Source of the DNA: Clarireedia homoeocarpa
Taxonomy: Eukaryota > Ascomycota > Leotiomycetes > Helotiales > Rutstroemiaceae
Direction: 5' to 3'
Assembly: GCA_001465935.1 (NCBI GenBank)
Contig: LNKV01000020.1
Location: 255,252-319,251 of the forward strand
DNA length: 64,000 bases
Shown piece by piece: positions 10,556-23,773 of the stretch. Position numbers and translations under genes: made by a program. Position 1 is the stretch's first letter. Every line of letters starts with the position of its first letter. Below the pieces are notes generated by a model. It was not told the origin of the DNA. It worked only from the letters and a program-made list of their open reading frames with translations, and searched no databases.

Positions 10556-11035
10556 AATATATAGAAAATAAGTTCTTAGTCATATTTTTCATTATAGTAT
10601 CTTATTATATCTCTTTTTCATTTTATCTTTATTTTATAAAGGGTCTTAAGAGAGTTGTCACTTTTATAATAGTTTAAAATTACTACTCAGTTTCTAGTAT
10701 CTTCCAGGATCATCAGGCGCCGAGCCTCAAGTTATTAATTATATCAGGGCAAGGGCGGCGGTCTGTAACCTGAGACTATACATGATAACAAAGGAATTAC
10801 TAACCGAATCATTTCAGTGCTGACGAAGTGTAGCTTATAAGACTCAAGAGAGTGTATAAAGAGGACACCGAAATCGAAGTCCACTGTAGAATGGAGTAGA
10901 GTAGAGAAGAGTAGAGTAAATAGAGTATACCCAGTAGAACCAGAGATGAAAACCCCCTCCAATATCACATCCACGGTATACATCTTCATTCAGATTCAGA
11001 TAGAACAACAATCAAAAATATTAACTAAGAAAAAA

Positions 11036-11090
11036 ATATAGTCAAGGAGGAGTCGAACTCTGATCTCCTACCGACTCTGCTACTGTAACC
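11036..11090 (-). other. tRNA-like stretch with A-box/B-box and T-run
   Basis: On the minus strand TAGCAGAGTCGGTAG resembles a tRNA D-arm/A-box, GAGTTCGACTCC resembles a T-arm/B-box, and a TATATTTTTTT run follows. Only about seven bases separate the two boxes, so an anticodon arm does not fit, and the acceptor stem cannot be closed. It may be a damaged tRNA, a tRNA-derived SINE end, or chance. Confidence 0.25.
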
Positions 11091-11103
11091 GAAGTTTATG
11101 CTT

Positions 11104-11420
11104 GTTGAAACCACTAAAGTGGGGTAGGCGGGGTAGGTGGGGCATGGGCCCACTACCCTAAACTGAACGTCGTAGTGATCAATTAGGCTTGAGAGGCCTA
11201 AGGCAGTAGGCCTGAAGGGCCTATAAATATAGCTAGTCCTTCCCATTGTAGATAGCAAGCAAGACAGTCGAATCAAGTATCATTTGAACCTATTGTTAAA
11301 TCCATTGAGGCCTATAAGTACTACACATAGTGTACTACCCGCTGAAGACCGCCAAAAGATATTCTAGGCTCAGGGAACCAACCATCCCTAGGGCAAGTCA
11401 CTGTCAGCCAGTCTTAAGCA
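11104..11420 (+). mobile_element. Probable solo LTR / retrotransposon relic
   Basis: The stretch starts TGTTGAAACC and has a GC-rich U3-like part with GGCC palindromes. A TATA-like CTATAAATATAG at about 11220 is followed by a region containing TAGATAGCAAGCAAG and further non-coding sequence to about 11420. This order resembles fungal Copia-type LTRs with leader. I could not define the 3' border, a target duplication or any gag/pol frame. Confidence 0.3.
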
Positions 11421-12451
11421 AATGTCCCAAATGAAGAGGTAAGTATCTATCTATCTATCTATCCGCCAGGCCACACCTATATATATATAGCAGCTGTGGG
11501 GGAGGGGCCGGGGGGGAAGGGTCTTCCCCCCTTACTATCGCTACCTTACTGTCGCCGGGTCCGGAAGACCCGAATTTAGGAGTCTTCGACTTTCCTGTTA
11601 GTAGGTCTAGAAGCTAAAGATTGTAATTTGTAAAGGAAGAGGTTTGGTTAAGTAAGAGCTTAGAAAATTAAAAATATCGATATGAATATATATGATTGTA
11701 AAGATACAGGGTCTTCTTTTCTCCTTTTTTCCTCCCTTTCTTTTGACTGCACTGTGCTTGCTGGAGGGGAGTTATAAAAATAAAAATAAGAATAACTTGT
11801 CCAGATCGAGTAAGTAGGGTCAGTTTTGGAGGTGCTTGCCTTGAGTGGTTGGAAATAGAGAGACTGATTGGGTCTAGAGAAGTAAGAAAAGAAAAAATTA
11901 TACTCAGACCTACCTATTTACCTGCCTCTTATCCTCTTTCCAACTGCCCCGCCAAAACCCCTCTTTCGTCTTGAAGATATCCTTCTAGAGAATGAATGGC
12001 CGAAATAGTAATTGTGCAAGATTCTGATGAACATTGACATCTGGGTCTGATACTCCGAATAAAGCTGCGGCACTTCTCGTTCCTTATCCTGCTTTCACGC
12101 CGTTGAGATGAAAGTTTCATGAAACCCAGTATACCTTAATCCATAGCAAGAACTACAACCTCACAATGGCAAATCACATGATTAAAGCAATGTCTTGCGT
12201 TACTCTTGCTCTTATTGTGCTAACTAGAGAATACCATCCGAAAGCTTTTCATCTATACCAGGCGAGATATCCTCGTTCAAAGCAAGGCCAATCTCGCCCA
12301 AAAGACTACATCCCAGCCCAAGTATAGGTATACATATCCCCTGGATATCTGAAAAATAAGAGCAGATTGCTATGATATAGAAATCCTCATAGCAAGAAAG
12401 CTGCATGACAATTGAATGTTCCAATTCATGTTAGCAAAAGGAATGTAATTA

Positions 12452-14606
12452 CTATCTACCACCACCACCACCGCCAGTGCCCCAGCCACCATCAGCAGCA
12501 GGTGCAGCTTCAGCAGCCTGAGTGGTAGTTCCCCATGCATCACCTCCACCAGCAGCACCCCAAGCATCACCGCTAGCAGCATCAGCATCAGCATCACCAT
12601 TAGCATCACCATTTCCCTCGCCCTCTGCATCCTCATCCTCGGACTCATCATCAAAACTGAGAGCCTGAACATCACCATTAACATTACCAGTCTGATCATC
12701 AACAGTAAAACCTTCTGGAATGTGTTCCTGAAGGAAATCGGGAATCTGTTGGCCATTTTCTAACAAAACCTTAACAAGTGTTTCAGCAATGTCTGAATCA
12801 CGGTCATTGTAGAAGGAAGTAGCGAGACCCATATTTCCAATACGCCCAGTTCGACCTAAAAAGGCCAAGTTAGTTGTGCATGAGAACGTGGGGAAATAGA
12901 CTAACCAATGCGATGGGTATACTCTTCAATGCCGCCATACTGAGTTGAAGGAAGATCATAATTGATGACATGCATGACATTGTGCACATCCAGCCCGCGA
13001 GCCGAAACACCAGTAGCGATCAAGATGGGGGTTTTGCCGTTACGGAATGCGCGAATAGAGTCCTCACGTTCGCGTTGAGTGCGGTCTGCGTGAATGGAAG
13101 TGCATGGCAAGTCGCTATTAAAGAGGTAGTCATCAATCTCATCTGCAGTACGCTTACTGTTGACGAAGATGATAGTTCTTGCTGGCGGTGTTGACAAAAG
13201 TAGGTCATACAAGGCCTGACGCTTGCTGGCAGATTCGACATAGACGATGTCCTGCTTGATGTTCTTGTGAGAACTGCCGGCGCGACCAACACGAATTCGC
13301 ACATGTTCATGAGATAGATGATCCTTGGCAAGCTTTCGCGCATTCTTTGGGAAAGTTGCAGAAAACATCATATAAGTAATGTTTCCTTCCTCTTGGTCTA
13401 GAAAATGTCAGCTTGAGCCATTCCAGATTGGTTAAATGATGCTCACCTCCTCCAGTCATAATCTGGTTGAGTTCCGTCTCCCAATCGGATTGTAGCATCT
13501 CATCAGCTTCGTCGATAACCATATACTTGAGCCGCTTCAGAGTTAAAGCATGAGGACGACGAATCATATCACACAAGCGACCAGGAGTACCAATCAGTAC
13601 ATCGCAACCCTTGCTGAGCTGCAGGAGCTGCTCTTGCAAAGGACCGCCACCGTAAACGACGCAAGGACGAAGCATGGTCCGATAACAGAAGCGGCGAGCT
13701 TCATCAAAGATCTGAGTAGCCAGTTCTCGACTGGGGCAGACTACAAGAACCAGCGGCTCAGCTCTGACCATACCGTCTCGGCCAGGAACAAATGTGGCTG
13801 GATTAGGTCTTGGAGCTGCCAATTTCTTTGCCTTGCCCATCAACTTCGACAAGATTGGGATCAGAAAAGCGGCTGTTTTGCCAGAGCCTATTACATAGCA
13901 ACGAATTAACCTACAAATATGATGTACAAGAGGCAGAACATGACTTACCAGTCTGAGCACAAGCAACTATATCATGACCTTTCTTCACGGCTGGAAGACA
14001 ATATTGCTGGATTGGAGTAGGAACGTTGTATCCAGCAAGCTTGACATTTTCCAGCATAACAGGGTGCAAGCCGGCATCCTCAAATTTGCGAATAGGATCA
14101 ATCTTGACCGTGCCTTCTTGAACGACTACAAGTTCCGCAATCCTATGGAACGATTAGTATTGGTTTCTGAAAGTAGATGGAACATAATACTTGTCAAAGC
14201 TTAAGCCCTGGCGAACATGATTGTTTTTCTTGCCAAATAACTGTTCCTCAAGAGCAGGAAAAGCAGGACCAACGTCTCCGAATTCCTCATCCCATTCATA
14301 AACTGCACCACTAGATGCCCATTCACCGTCACGCAATCCACCGACAGCAAGAGCTTCTGATTCGGGTTCACCTTCTCCCTCAGCCTGTGGCTCACCCTCT
14401 GCAGCTGCAGCTGCAGCTGCTTCAGCTTGAGCATCTGCCAGCTCTTTTGATGACTTGTTATAGACGTCGTAGTTGTATGATTGCTTTTTGACCCAGCCAG
14501 CCTCTTGTGGGTTCTTGCGTTCGACAGTGGAAGCAGCGTCGTCACCGGCTTGGCTGGCTGAATCAGACAAGGCAGCAGCCATGTCTTTGGTTTCCCAAGC
14601 AGCCAT
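12452..14606 (-). CDS. DEAD-box ATP-dependent RNA helicase, DED1-like
   Basis: Five exons: 14606-14191, 13887-13447, 13397-12906 and 12855-12452, with 14142-13949 second; introns of 48, 61, 49 and 50 nt with TACTAAT/CTAAC branch sites; 648 aa. The N-terminal part is Ala/Glu-rich with YNYDVYN and YEWDEEFGD. The core shows PTPIQ, AQTGSGKT (joined across intron 2), PSREL, TPGRL, DEAD, SAT and HRIGRTGR (joined across intron 4). The C-terminus is acidic and then Gly/Trp-rich (GGGWGTGGGG-like). DED1/DDX3-type helicases unwind mRNA leaders for translation initiation in the cytoplasm. The N-terminal sequence is unlike canonical Ded1 and suggests the second ascomycete DED1-like paralogue. Motif Ia has PSREL in place of PTREL. 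A probable leader intron lies upstream. Confidence 0.92.
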
Positions 14607-14616
14607 GATAGCAGAT

Positions 14617-14740
14617 CTAAAAAGAATGAATGTTAGTTATGAATTAGCATGGGTGTGAGTCATGTGGAAACAGGAAGTAGTAGGAGAAACCATGCCGTCT
14701 GCTCAGAAAAGGATGAAGGCAGATATTAATAATGACTTAC
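14617..14740 (-). other. Probable intron in the 5' leader of the DED1-like gene
   Basis: On the minus strand a GTAAGTCATT donor at 14740 pairs with a TTCTTTTTAG acceptor ending at 14617, ten bases before the start ATG at 14606. The region between has no long frame. Leader introns are frequent in highly expressed fungal genes. Further GTAAGT sites near 15049 hint at more leader splicing. Confidence 0.5.
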
Positions 14741-16549
14741 CACCAACACGCGAAGATTGTTTGCGATCTGTAAAAAAAAGTCAACGATGGATCTCGTGGT
14801 TGAGAAATGAGCTTGGTCAAAGGTAAAGAAGCAGCGAAGGCGGAAAGTGTTGGTGGAGGAGATATTCGAGAAGTGAAAACTACCAGCGAATATAGTTGTG
14901 GGATAGCTCATCAATCTTTACACATTGTACCGAATCGAGCGAAAGAGCGGGCTTGTTCTCAATCGTTGGTGATGGCCATACAGTAGAGAGTGTGGGCAAG
15001 GGAGTATTTGACCTGGAAAAGAATTGCTAGATTGATGGCCACTTACTTGTGAAGTTCACGCGCGATCAACTTGGAGTCGATCCTAAGGTTAATTGCTGGT
15101 AGTGGCCGTGGATTCCTGAACCTGCTCAGATCAATCAGTGAGACGCCAATATGAATTGAAGTAGTATGCGTATGAGAAGCGATCCGCGATCGAAGTTGTT
15201 TTGTTATCGCTGCAAATTAGAACGGCAACTTGAAGGTAAAGGATGAAAATCACTGAGCGGTAGCGAGCAAACGAAGGAAACGAGGAAAGCGCAGTATTTT
15301 GAACTTACAAACAAGAAGTGGATTGTTTGTGTTGGTTTTTGCGGAAAGAAGAGGGCGGAGGATGAGGGGATGGAGGTTCTTTAACGTGAGAAAAGAAGAA
15401 GATGATGGCGAGGAAGCAGGAGAGAACCGATCTAGATCAAAGAGACCTAGTGTTGTATGAATGAAAATGAGATTGTAGAAAAGTCAGAGAAAAGTTGGAG
15501 GTAGAGGAGGAGGTGGAGGAAAGTTCATGAGTGAATATGTGTGCTGTATCTTTAGAAAACTTTGATTGGGCACAGGAGGAAGAATAAAGAAAGAGCATGT
15601 GGTGCTAGGCGACGACAACGGTTATGGAAGAGGAAAGAACTCCTGCCGTAAATTTTCAATTTGGGACGAGAGCTGAAGGGTTGAGTTTGGCTAAACTGTA
15701 GCTGGGATAGTGATATGATGACTTGATTGAGCTTCCAAATAGTATTCTTGTAGTTATATAACAATATGGAAGGACATTGGGGGTAATCTTCATTCACCAT
15801 ACCACACCATACCATACAACAAACAGGAAATCCATGCATCTCACCACGGTGTCTATCGCTGTATACAATACAACATGCTTCGAAGAACTCACTACACGGA
15901 TGTGACGTCTCGCAGCTCTCATTGTATGACCATGTATATCAACAACAACAACAACAAGAAGAAGAAGAAGAAGAAGAAGAAGAAGACTAGGCGGACGTTC
16001 CAGGTAATTAATTGGTTGCGCCACTTGGCGATAAATGCACGCAATGTCCTACGTTTTCTAACTCACTACAAGCTTCTTTCTAGCACCGAGCTTAATGTCT
16101 CTCATTCGCTCCCTTTAACTTACAAGTTAATTTATCATAACTTTATATAAATTTGAGTGGATTTAGAGATACCATTTCTATGATCTATTCTATATGCTAT
16201 GTCATGACCATGCTCATCATACATACTGATAATCAGCATCTGTACTCTCGCTCGGGGGGAGATGGAAAAATATACAATATAAGAGGGAAGAAGAGGAGAG
16301 GACGTTCAACCGTTATCCCATAAAAGTCCGTACCCGTATATTTCATCGCCTGCCTTCCATCCATCTGCCATCTTGTGTCAGGCCCTCCGCCAATTCTATT
16401 GCTGCAGTGCAGAAGCAAACCGGACGATATGAATAATGGAATAATTAACAATAGGAATAACCCACGTACTATGAGCCATTTATTTCGAGATAATGCCCAT
16501 GCTCCAGTACAATGATTCGCTAGAATCCATCGTCCCACCACTAGAGAGC
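14741..16549. other. Promoter region of the DED1-like gene and spacer
   Basis: About 1.8 kb without a convincing gene. It contains purine-rich leader-like DNA upstream of the DED1-like gene and the trinucleotide run at 15940-15986. Near 16250-16545 is the probable 3' untranslated region of the UbiB gene. Frames in this stretch are short and of low complexity. Confidence 0.65.
15940..15986. repeat. (AAC)n(AAG)n microsatellite
   Basis: Five CAA units run directly into about ten GAA units, a compound trinucleotide microsatellite. It lies in non-coding DNA. Confidence 0.92.
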
Positions 16550-18755
16550 CTACCCCTCGAAAACACTATGCTGCAGCTCCACTCCAAACTGATCCTTCGC
16601 CAACATCCTCATCTGCTTCTCAATATCATCCTCCATGCCCTCTCCCCACCCTACCCATTGCCGAACCTTACTTACAAAGAACACCGCATCACTACTGAGC
16701 AACACAACTCTGAACAGCAAATGCCTCCAGGCATTAACCCATCTCTCCCTCCATCCCAACCCCACATCATCGACCAAACTACGCGACGCCCACCATCCAG
16801 TCATCTTTATCCGATTTACAGGTGAGCCAAGGAATTGGTTGTTCCCTTGCACAATACGCATATTGCGACCGATGAAGAGAAGCTCGCGTGGGAAATTCTC
16901 TTCTTCGGAGAGAACGTCACGAATACCTTGACGCATGCGCTCTTGTACTTCGTAGTGGCGTTCTGCAGGCGTCTTGCCCTTGAGATCTCTGGTGATACGT
17001 TCCTTGGTGCTGCCATCCCCGCCATCATACGGTCGCATCAGGGTAGCAGAAGCGAAAAGATCGGGGGCTTTGACACCCCATGCGGATGTGATGTCGTTGA
17101 GAGTAGCGTTGTCGAAGGTCATGATTGCTTTCCAGAATTGGCAGTACTGACGACGGAACGCTGGGGTCATGGTGACGTAGAGGCCATGGTCAATGAGTAC
17201 TAATTCTGGTTTTCCGTTGGGTAGTCGGCGAATGAAAATATTACCTGGGTGGGGATCGCAGTGCACAAGACCCCAAAGGAACATTTGTGCGGAAAAGAGG
17301 TCGACCATGGTTGTCATCACTTCTTTAAGACTGAGTCCAAGACCACCTTTACCCGAGCGCCCACGCCATTCGATGCTGCGGTCAGGTTTAAGATTGTCGG
17401 CGGATTGAAAGGTAGGTGTGCTGTTTGGTGTGGATAAAGGCGTTCCTTGAACACCGGGTGATCCCTTACCGTAGCCGCCTTGCCAGGGAGCTGTGAGAGC
17501 TTCTTTGTCCCAGAGTCGAACCCCTTCGATCCATTCAGTGGTCATGACACGTTTTGAAGATAGCTCACGGTAGACTTTTGGAATGTACACGCGACCTTTA
17601 AGTCTCGGCTCGCCTGCTACAAGTTGGGCCATCTGCTCGGCGTTGTTTGCTTCATTAACGAAGTCGGTCTCCAACATCAGACGTTCTGTGATGTACGGAA
17701 CTAAGCTATAGAGAGGGAGATCGAACCATGTTGAATAGACTTTCATCATGACCCTGGGTGAACGGTTAGCGATCTGCTAGTCGTATTTAGATACCCAGCA
17801 TAAGACGCGAGTATGCGCTGAGTAGTTGTGCTAATCAAAATGTTAAGAGCTTACCTGAAAGTCCATAAATCCCAGCCCACTTGACTTGAAATCTCCCTTT
17901 TCTGCACCTTGATGGCCACCTCCCTTCCATCTGCCAACCTGGCCCAATGGACTTGAGCGACTGAAGCGGAAGCTCTAGCTTTCCTTTCAAACACTCCCTT
18001 TCCAGGCTCATTTGCGAAGGTAACACCAAAGACTTCTTCCACGCTCTTGCCCCCAAAATCTTCTCGTATGACTTTCTCGACGTCACTCCAACCGTTCTGA
18101 GGCGCATCGTCGAACATTCTTGAGAACATTTTCTGAAATTCGGGAGGTAGGACTGCACTTTGCATGGCGATTGCTTGACCAATCTGCATGACCATTAATA
18201 GATGTCTCGGTGAAGCAGAATATGACTTGAAATGCTGACCTTCAAGTAGAGTCCCCCATTCTGATGCAGGAGATTGAACAACCGCTCCGCATTTCTCCTA
18301 TGCAAATCGGTAATGTCTCCACCAGTAAGTGGTTTTGGTCGGAAGTTGAGTTTATAATCTATCGCCACCAGTATCCCTAGACCAAATGTCCGTAGTGATC
18401 TAGTGAGAGAGGATGCATAGAATTGTGTATCAAGCAGGTAGGCAATGCCGGTGACCGCAGAAACATACAGCAGTCGTCGCCCCCATTTTATCGACCGTGG
18501 ATAGTGCTTTGCAGGCGCAGCTTTCCCAAGGGATGCCGGTGAGGGTGGCACAAAGGGTTGAAATCTCTGCGTCTGTACGGAGCGGCGTATTGCTTTCGTA
18601 TATACATTACTGTGGGTGGTGGTTCTTGCGTGGCGTGGGACGAAAGAATGGAAAGAATATGTCCGGGAGGATGAAGAAAGGAAATTCTTCAATGAAGAGG
18701 GATTAATCGTTGGGCCAATGCATCTTGAGCCTTTACCTGCCCATTGCAGGTACAT
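16550..18755 (-). CDS. Mitochondrial ABC1/UbiB-family atypical kinase (ADCK1/Mcp2-like)
   Basis: Three exons: 18755-18240, 18183-17855, 17753-16550; introns of 56 and 101 nt; about 682 aa from the first in-frame ATG. The N-terminus is Ser/Arg-rich with few acids, as in a mitochondrial presequence, followed by one hydrophobic segment. UbiB hallmarks are present: KIGQ (172-175, restored by splicing), the Ala-rich loop ASASVAQVH (about 243-251), VAIKVQ with the lysine (261-266), ETDFVNEA, HCDPHPGN (about 446-453) and LIDHGLY. These proteins act in mitochondria in coenzyme Q and lipid homeostasis. The DHG form of the metal motif and the following NQFLGSPVNR-like tail fit the Mcp2(Cqd2)/ADCK1 branch better than Coq8. 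A Gly/Ser/Pro-rich insert sits between the two halves. The exact start is uncertain. Confidence 0.88.
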
Positions 18756-20270
18756 CTCTACCTGAATAACGTCGAGATGTTGTCGCTTCACGATACATCA
18801 GGAGCTGGGCGCGGGCGAGTTTTCAACGGATCAACTTTTTCAATGATGATGTTATTGATCCATCTTTGCATCTTATCGAGGGGACCGATAAGATTCCGGG
18901 GTTAGCAAACTCCGATCTCCATTTTCCTATCGACCTGAATCCAATCTTCCTGTTCTACCGAGATGACACATCGCATTTATCCTTTCGATACGACACAAGA
19001 TAGAAGTGGAAATGACTAAGGTTATGGAAATGGCTAAGGCAGTAAGGTGATCAATACGAAGTTGTCATTGCAGGATTTTCTTACTTCACCCCTCCTCAAA
19101 GCCACTGTGCAGAAGGCAGATAGATATTCACATATTCACATATTCACATAGCGTCCGCTCTGGCGCCTATTCATTCTTGCATGAACTAGCACTCGGACAA
19201 GGGGTTGGGTTTTTGGACTAGGCATTGACGAAGTTTCCAAGAATAATCACCAATGGATCATCTTCCTCGGACGCAGAAGTTTTGGAACAGTAACAAACAA
19301 CAGCCTCAAGAGAATTGCAGAGAGCCATTGTCAGATACTTCTCGTGTCTGCCTGTTCGTGGGCACCGGCACCGGCACTTGTACTACTTTACATAAGTTAC
19401 GCTGTCCTAGATCCTAGCAACACAAACGCACACATGTACGAAGTCCTGTACTGTACTGTTCTCGGATGCGGATTACTATGCAATTTACATCCTCTGTCGG
19501 TAAATGCGACTCCAACATGGGTCTTAATTTCAAGTATTCCGATTGACGGCAGACGACCCAATCGTATGCGGTTGTTCTCTTTCAGAATCTCGGCAGGCTT
19601 CATCAAGGCCTTGATTCATAGTGAAGCCTCATCTTAACACTCCCGTCCATGACAAGATGCCACAGTAGAAAGAAGCTCCCGATGCTCTGCCAAATTCCCA
19701 TCTGTCTCGTCCTGGCCAAAGCAAAGTACCAATATGATGACCACATATCGCCAGTATTAAGGCATAAATGTCAAGATTATGCGCCATTTGACTGGCCCAA
19801 ACCTGGTAATGTTCATAGTACGTGAAGTTAGACAGCCACTACGTTCGCAAAGATCCGGGCAATCATTTCTCTAGCATTGATGATTCTCGGTGGTGTCAAT
19901 TGGTTTCGATGATCTGAAGATCTGCGCAAAATACTTGCTTCATACAGTCGGCAATATTTCCTTCGATCACTTGCTTCTGGAGGCCCATCTGCAGAAGATG
20001 ATTCGACATGTTTTGACTCTTGACTCTTCGGGGATGATGGATGTCTTGCTTAGGATCGCCCCCTGCGGCTGTTCTATTTGATGGTGTCGCGTAAGATGTT
20101 TTGAACTGTGGTGTTCCAGCCGTTACGGATCCATTCCAATAGTGGGAAATTAGAGGATAGATGAGGTCTACCCACTTTCTCCGATGTTGTAGCAGGGGGC
20201 TCCCCCATTCCACTCCGTACAGATAGATAGATACATTGAAGATTCGAGCAATCCATTCATGCCAGTACGA

Positions 20271-20326
20271 GTCCCAGTCCCAGTCCCAGTCCCAGTCGCA
20301 GTTCCAGTTCCAGTTCCAGTTCCAGT
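20271..20326. repeat. CAGTCC/CAGTTC hexanucleotide repeat
   Basis: About nine copies of CAGTCC that drift into CAGTTC. The drift is by C/T changes only. It is non-coding. Confidence 0.88.
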
Positions 20327-20471
20327 GCAAGCAAGCCCTTCAAACCCGCCTGCGCAACACCCCAACAACTAGATTGCATGCTGTACTCCCCCTAACGTCT
20401 TTTCTTTTCCTTTTCCTTTCTCTCGTCCAGTAATTTCCACTATCCGCATTATCGTCATCGAGTAACCGGTT

Positions 20472-20506
20472 TAGCATGTCTAGCATGTCTAGCATGTCTA
20501 ACATGT
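20472..20506. repeat. TAGCATGTC short tandem repeat
   Basis: Three to four copies of a 10-base unit TAGCATGTC(T) in the palI upstream region. The repeat is short and nearly perfect. Confidence 0.75.
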
Positions 20507-21389
20507 TGTAAAATTCTCCGAACGAAAGATGTCGTGCTGTGTCTAACCAAAGATCTATTTTGTCGGCGGGGCTGAGCAACCTCTTCTCGGATTAGGACGA
20601 AGAAGATACCTAACGTTACTTGGAAGCACAGCTGCACGCGACTCTCATCTCCAATCCAACCTTGGACAATCCAACCAAAGACGTCAATCTTGGGGGGATT
20701 GCGAGGACGAATAACCTCAACCGGAAAGCAAAATAAAGGACCGACAATTGATCACTACATCTTTTCTTCCCCCACGGATTCCACCCAGTTCAATTCTATA
20801 CGTTCATTCTCTCCCTTAAGCCGGGAAGCGATAAGTTAGACCACAATTAGCAGACTATTCCCAAACTTGCTCAAGTACTGCATCTGCCCGACATTTTCAC
20901 ATCGCCTCTGCACAATCAATTGTGGCTGGGTCGAGGCCAATTGAAATCCGCGGATACAACTGCCTACGCCGCTGCAAAGTAACTACACGGCCGTGATAGT
21001 TAAAAGGCACCATACTTGGAAGTTCGCTCCGTTGTTAGTCTGCGTCTGCGTCCTTAGGTGCTGCAAAAGCGCTGTCCCCGCCTGCTTGCAGCGTCGAAAA
21101 CAATCAGTGTACTCCGCACGTCTTTCGCACATTCCAAATCGTTGTGCCGTTTATTCCATCATTGGGATCTGTTTCTTTTCACTTCTTCGAATTATTCCGG
21201 ATTTCCATGTACGATCAGTGGAGGCGATTCAAAATTAATACTCGTTCCAATACACAAGCTGAATTACAATACATTTCGCATTCGACGGCGCATTTCCTTC
21301 TTGAATCGAACGGCCTCGACCAGTGCCGCGTCTTGAGGACGCCGGCATATACACAATCTTTGCACGAGGGCAACTCGTAGGACGTTAAT

Positions 21390-23773
21390 ATGTTACGACC
21401 GGCGACTCCATTGACGCTCTTGCTGCTCGCAGCATTCGCATTACTCCTTATCTCGATTTTGTCAACTCCTATTATTAAATCCATACCTCTGGCGTCTTTC
21501 GATGGAGTTGATTTCGGAGTATTTGGCTTCTGCAAAGGAAACGATTGCAGCAATATTGAAATTGGATATAGTACTAGTGAGTGTTGTTGTTTACCATCTC
21601 TCAATCGCTATGCAGGGCGCTACTGCGCATAGTCCTGAGAAGCATTGCGGCTATTGTACTAACCACTTTACTATATAGAAAGCCTCTATAATGAAGAGCA
21701 AGCGGCTACATTCGATTTTTCGACGAATACCAGATCAACACTTTCAGCTATTCTCATTGTTCACCCAATCGCGGCCCTGTTTACACTTATCATGTTGATA
21801 TTGGCCATTGCTGCCCACTTCCACGCCCCCTCCCACTCTCCGCGATACCTGTTGGGAATCTTTATTTTGAGCATCTTGACATTAATAGTTTCACTACTCG
21901 CGTTTCTTATTGATGTTCTACTCTTCGTCCCGCACATCTCATGGGGATCTTATATCGTGCTTGCTGCCACAATTATCATTGCAGCAAGTGGTGTTGTTTC
22001 ATGTGCTATGCGTAGGACCTTGGTCAGCCGGAAAGCTAGGAAGCGCCGTATTGCAGAGAACGCGGAAATGAACGGCGACAATTTCTACAGTCGTCAAGGT
22101 CCTGACGTAATAACGCCAACTGCTACTACAAACAGTGTATTGAAAAGCCCGGTGAAAGAGAAATTACCAGCATTCGCTACATTTGATGCTGGCAACAATG
22201 ACGAACGAACTAGTGACGAACGAATCCCATTGACTATGAGGAGTCCGACAGAAAACTCGACTACTTTGGTTGGGGATTCTATGAGTGGAGCTATTAATGA
22301 CGGATATAACGGCCCTCAGAGAACTAGAAGTGTACCAAAGGACCAGTATGGTAATCCTATGCCAATGCCACCACCTCAAGCAAATGCCTGGGGAATGAGG
22401 GGCCAGGATCCGTCGGTTGGTCCACCGGGACAGCCCCTCAACCCTCAAATTTCAAACGGTTCAATGAACTCGAGAGGACGAGGAGGAATGGGTCCACCTG
22501 GAAGAGGTGGCTACGGTCCTCCTCGGGGAGGCTACAGAGGGGGATATGGCGGGCCACCACCAGGACCGGGTCGAGGAGGATATGGATATGGCCAGCAAAG
22601 AGGTGGATATGGACCAAGAGGAGGTTATGGTCCACCACCAAGAGGCGGATATTCTGGACCATATAGAGGGGGCATGAACAACGGAATGATGCCAATGAAC
22701 GGTGCGGGTCGAGCGCCACCTCCACCTGAATATGGAATGCCAATGGGGGGCCCACGTCGTCCATCCGATCCAGCTGCACCCAGTGCGGGATTTAGGGAAG
22801 CTTCCTCGCGGCCAACAGGTAATTATGTAGCATATACACCTGATGAGGTTAGACCCAGCAGTCTTCCTCGAGCTGAATCACCTCCACCACTGGAGAGTAT
22901 TGGTATGGTCGGACAAGCTGTTGAAATGGTATGTAAATTTGATCAACTACGTTAATATTTTCTAATAAGTTCTAGGATGCAAACACAGGAAGCCCTTCTC
23001 ATACGCCCGTTGGGTTTGGACAGTATGGAAACCTGAGAGATAGCGATGGGGATGTTGCAGGCATGGTAGGACTACAACAACAAAAGATGCAGCAACGACA
23101 TGAGACTCTGATAAGTGAGACTAGCCAATATAGTCAAGAAGAGTAAGTGCCAGTTATTGATTGAATCGTGATACAAGCTAACGGCTCTAGATATGTTCCA
23201 CCGAGACAAGCTTGGGGACAACAAGTAGGCAGATCTTCTCCTTTAAATTCTACGCCTGAAGCGTCCGAGCTTCCTCCTGGAACAACTCACAACCCTGTTG
23301 TTTCCAATGACGACTACTTTGAAGATATCGATCCTCGATTCGTAGAGCCATCTTCAATACCTGCAGCGGCCGCGGCCATCCCAGCTTCCCTTTCTCCAGG
23401 ACCAGCGATGAATAATAACCTTGGCCCAAGCAATCTTCGTGTATCTCCTATGGGCGGTCTAGATGGTAATAACTCATACAACTCGGTGGAAGAGCTCCAA
23501 TCTGGACAACGTTCCCCAGCCGAGTCGGATCGATCCAACTTCACTTCTGTGTCGCAGAGGGGTATCAACCCCAGGTGGAATGGTGGTGGACAAGGTTACG
23601 GTGCACAGCCATTACCAAACAGGAGACCGGTTCCTCGAAGGGACGATATGATACTCAACGAGAACCCCGATTTCGCTTTACCTAATGCCGGTCGTGGCGC
23701 TAGAGGACCACCTAGAGTCATGCGAGGAGGCATGATTCCTAATTCTGCTTACCCGGGTGGTGCTGGATTATAA
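21390..23773 (+). CDS. palI: pH-response regulator PalI/Rim9
   Basis: Four exons: 21390-21576, 21679-22928, 22976-23142, 23191-23773; introns of 102, 47 and 48 nt; 728 aa. The N-terminus MLRPATPLTLLLLAAFALLL and the motif FGVFGFCKG are typical of PalI. Four hydrophobic segments (about 8-27, 80-105, 115-140, 146-168) form the SUR7-like membrane core. The C-terminal tail is cytoplasmic, long and disordered, with Gly/Arg/Tyr/Pro repeats (RGGYGPP, GGYRGGYGG). PalI helps the PalH sensor act at the plasma membrane in the alkaline-pH pathway that leads to PacC cleavage. Splicing is required to join STK-SLYNEEQ and GQAVEM-DANTG. No defect is visible. Confidence 0.93.

Larger units (their letters stand above)
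10556..12451. other. Intergenic spacer with repeat relics
   Basis: No protein-like frame is visible. It holds the 3' ends of two converging genes (NLR on +, DED1-like on -), a probable LTR relic at about 11104-11420, a tRNA-like stretch at 11036-11090, a short TATC microsatellite at about 11446-11462 followed by a (TA)n run, and a G-rich/C-rich hairpin-like stretch at about 11498-11535. Confidence 0.7.
18756..21389. other. Divergent promoter region (UbiB / palI), no gene seen
   Basis: About 2.6 kb between two divergently transcribed genes. It holds promoters and probably a long pyrimidine-rich leader before palI (20750-21389). Two short tandem repeats are listed separately. Small frames here lack family features. 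Confidence 0.7.

Noticed and set aside
11036..11090. Functional tRNA gene
   Set aside because: A- and B-box-like motifs are too close together and no acceptor stem can be formed; kept only as a low-confidence tRNA-like stretch.
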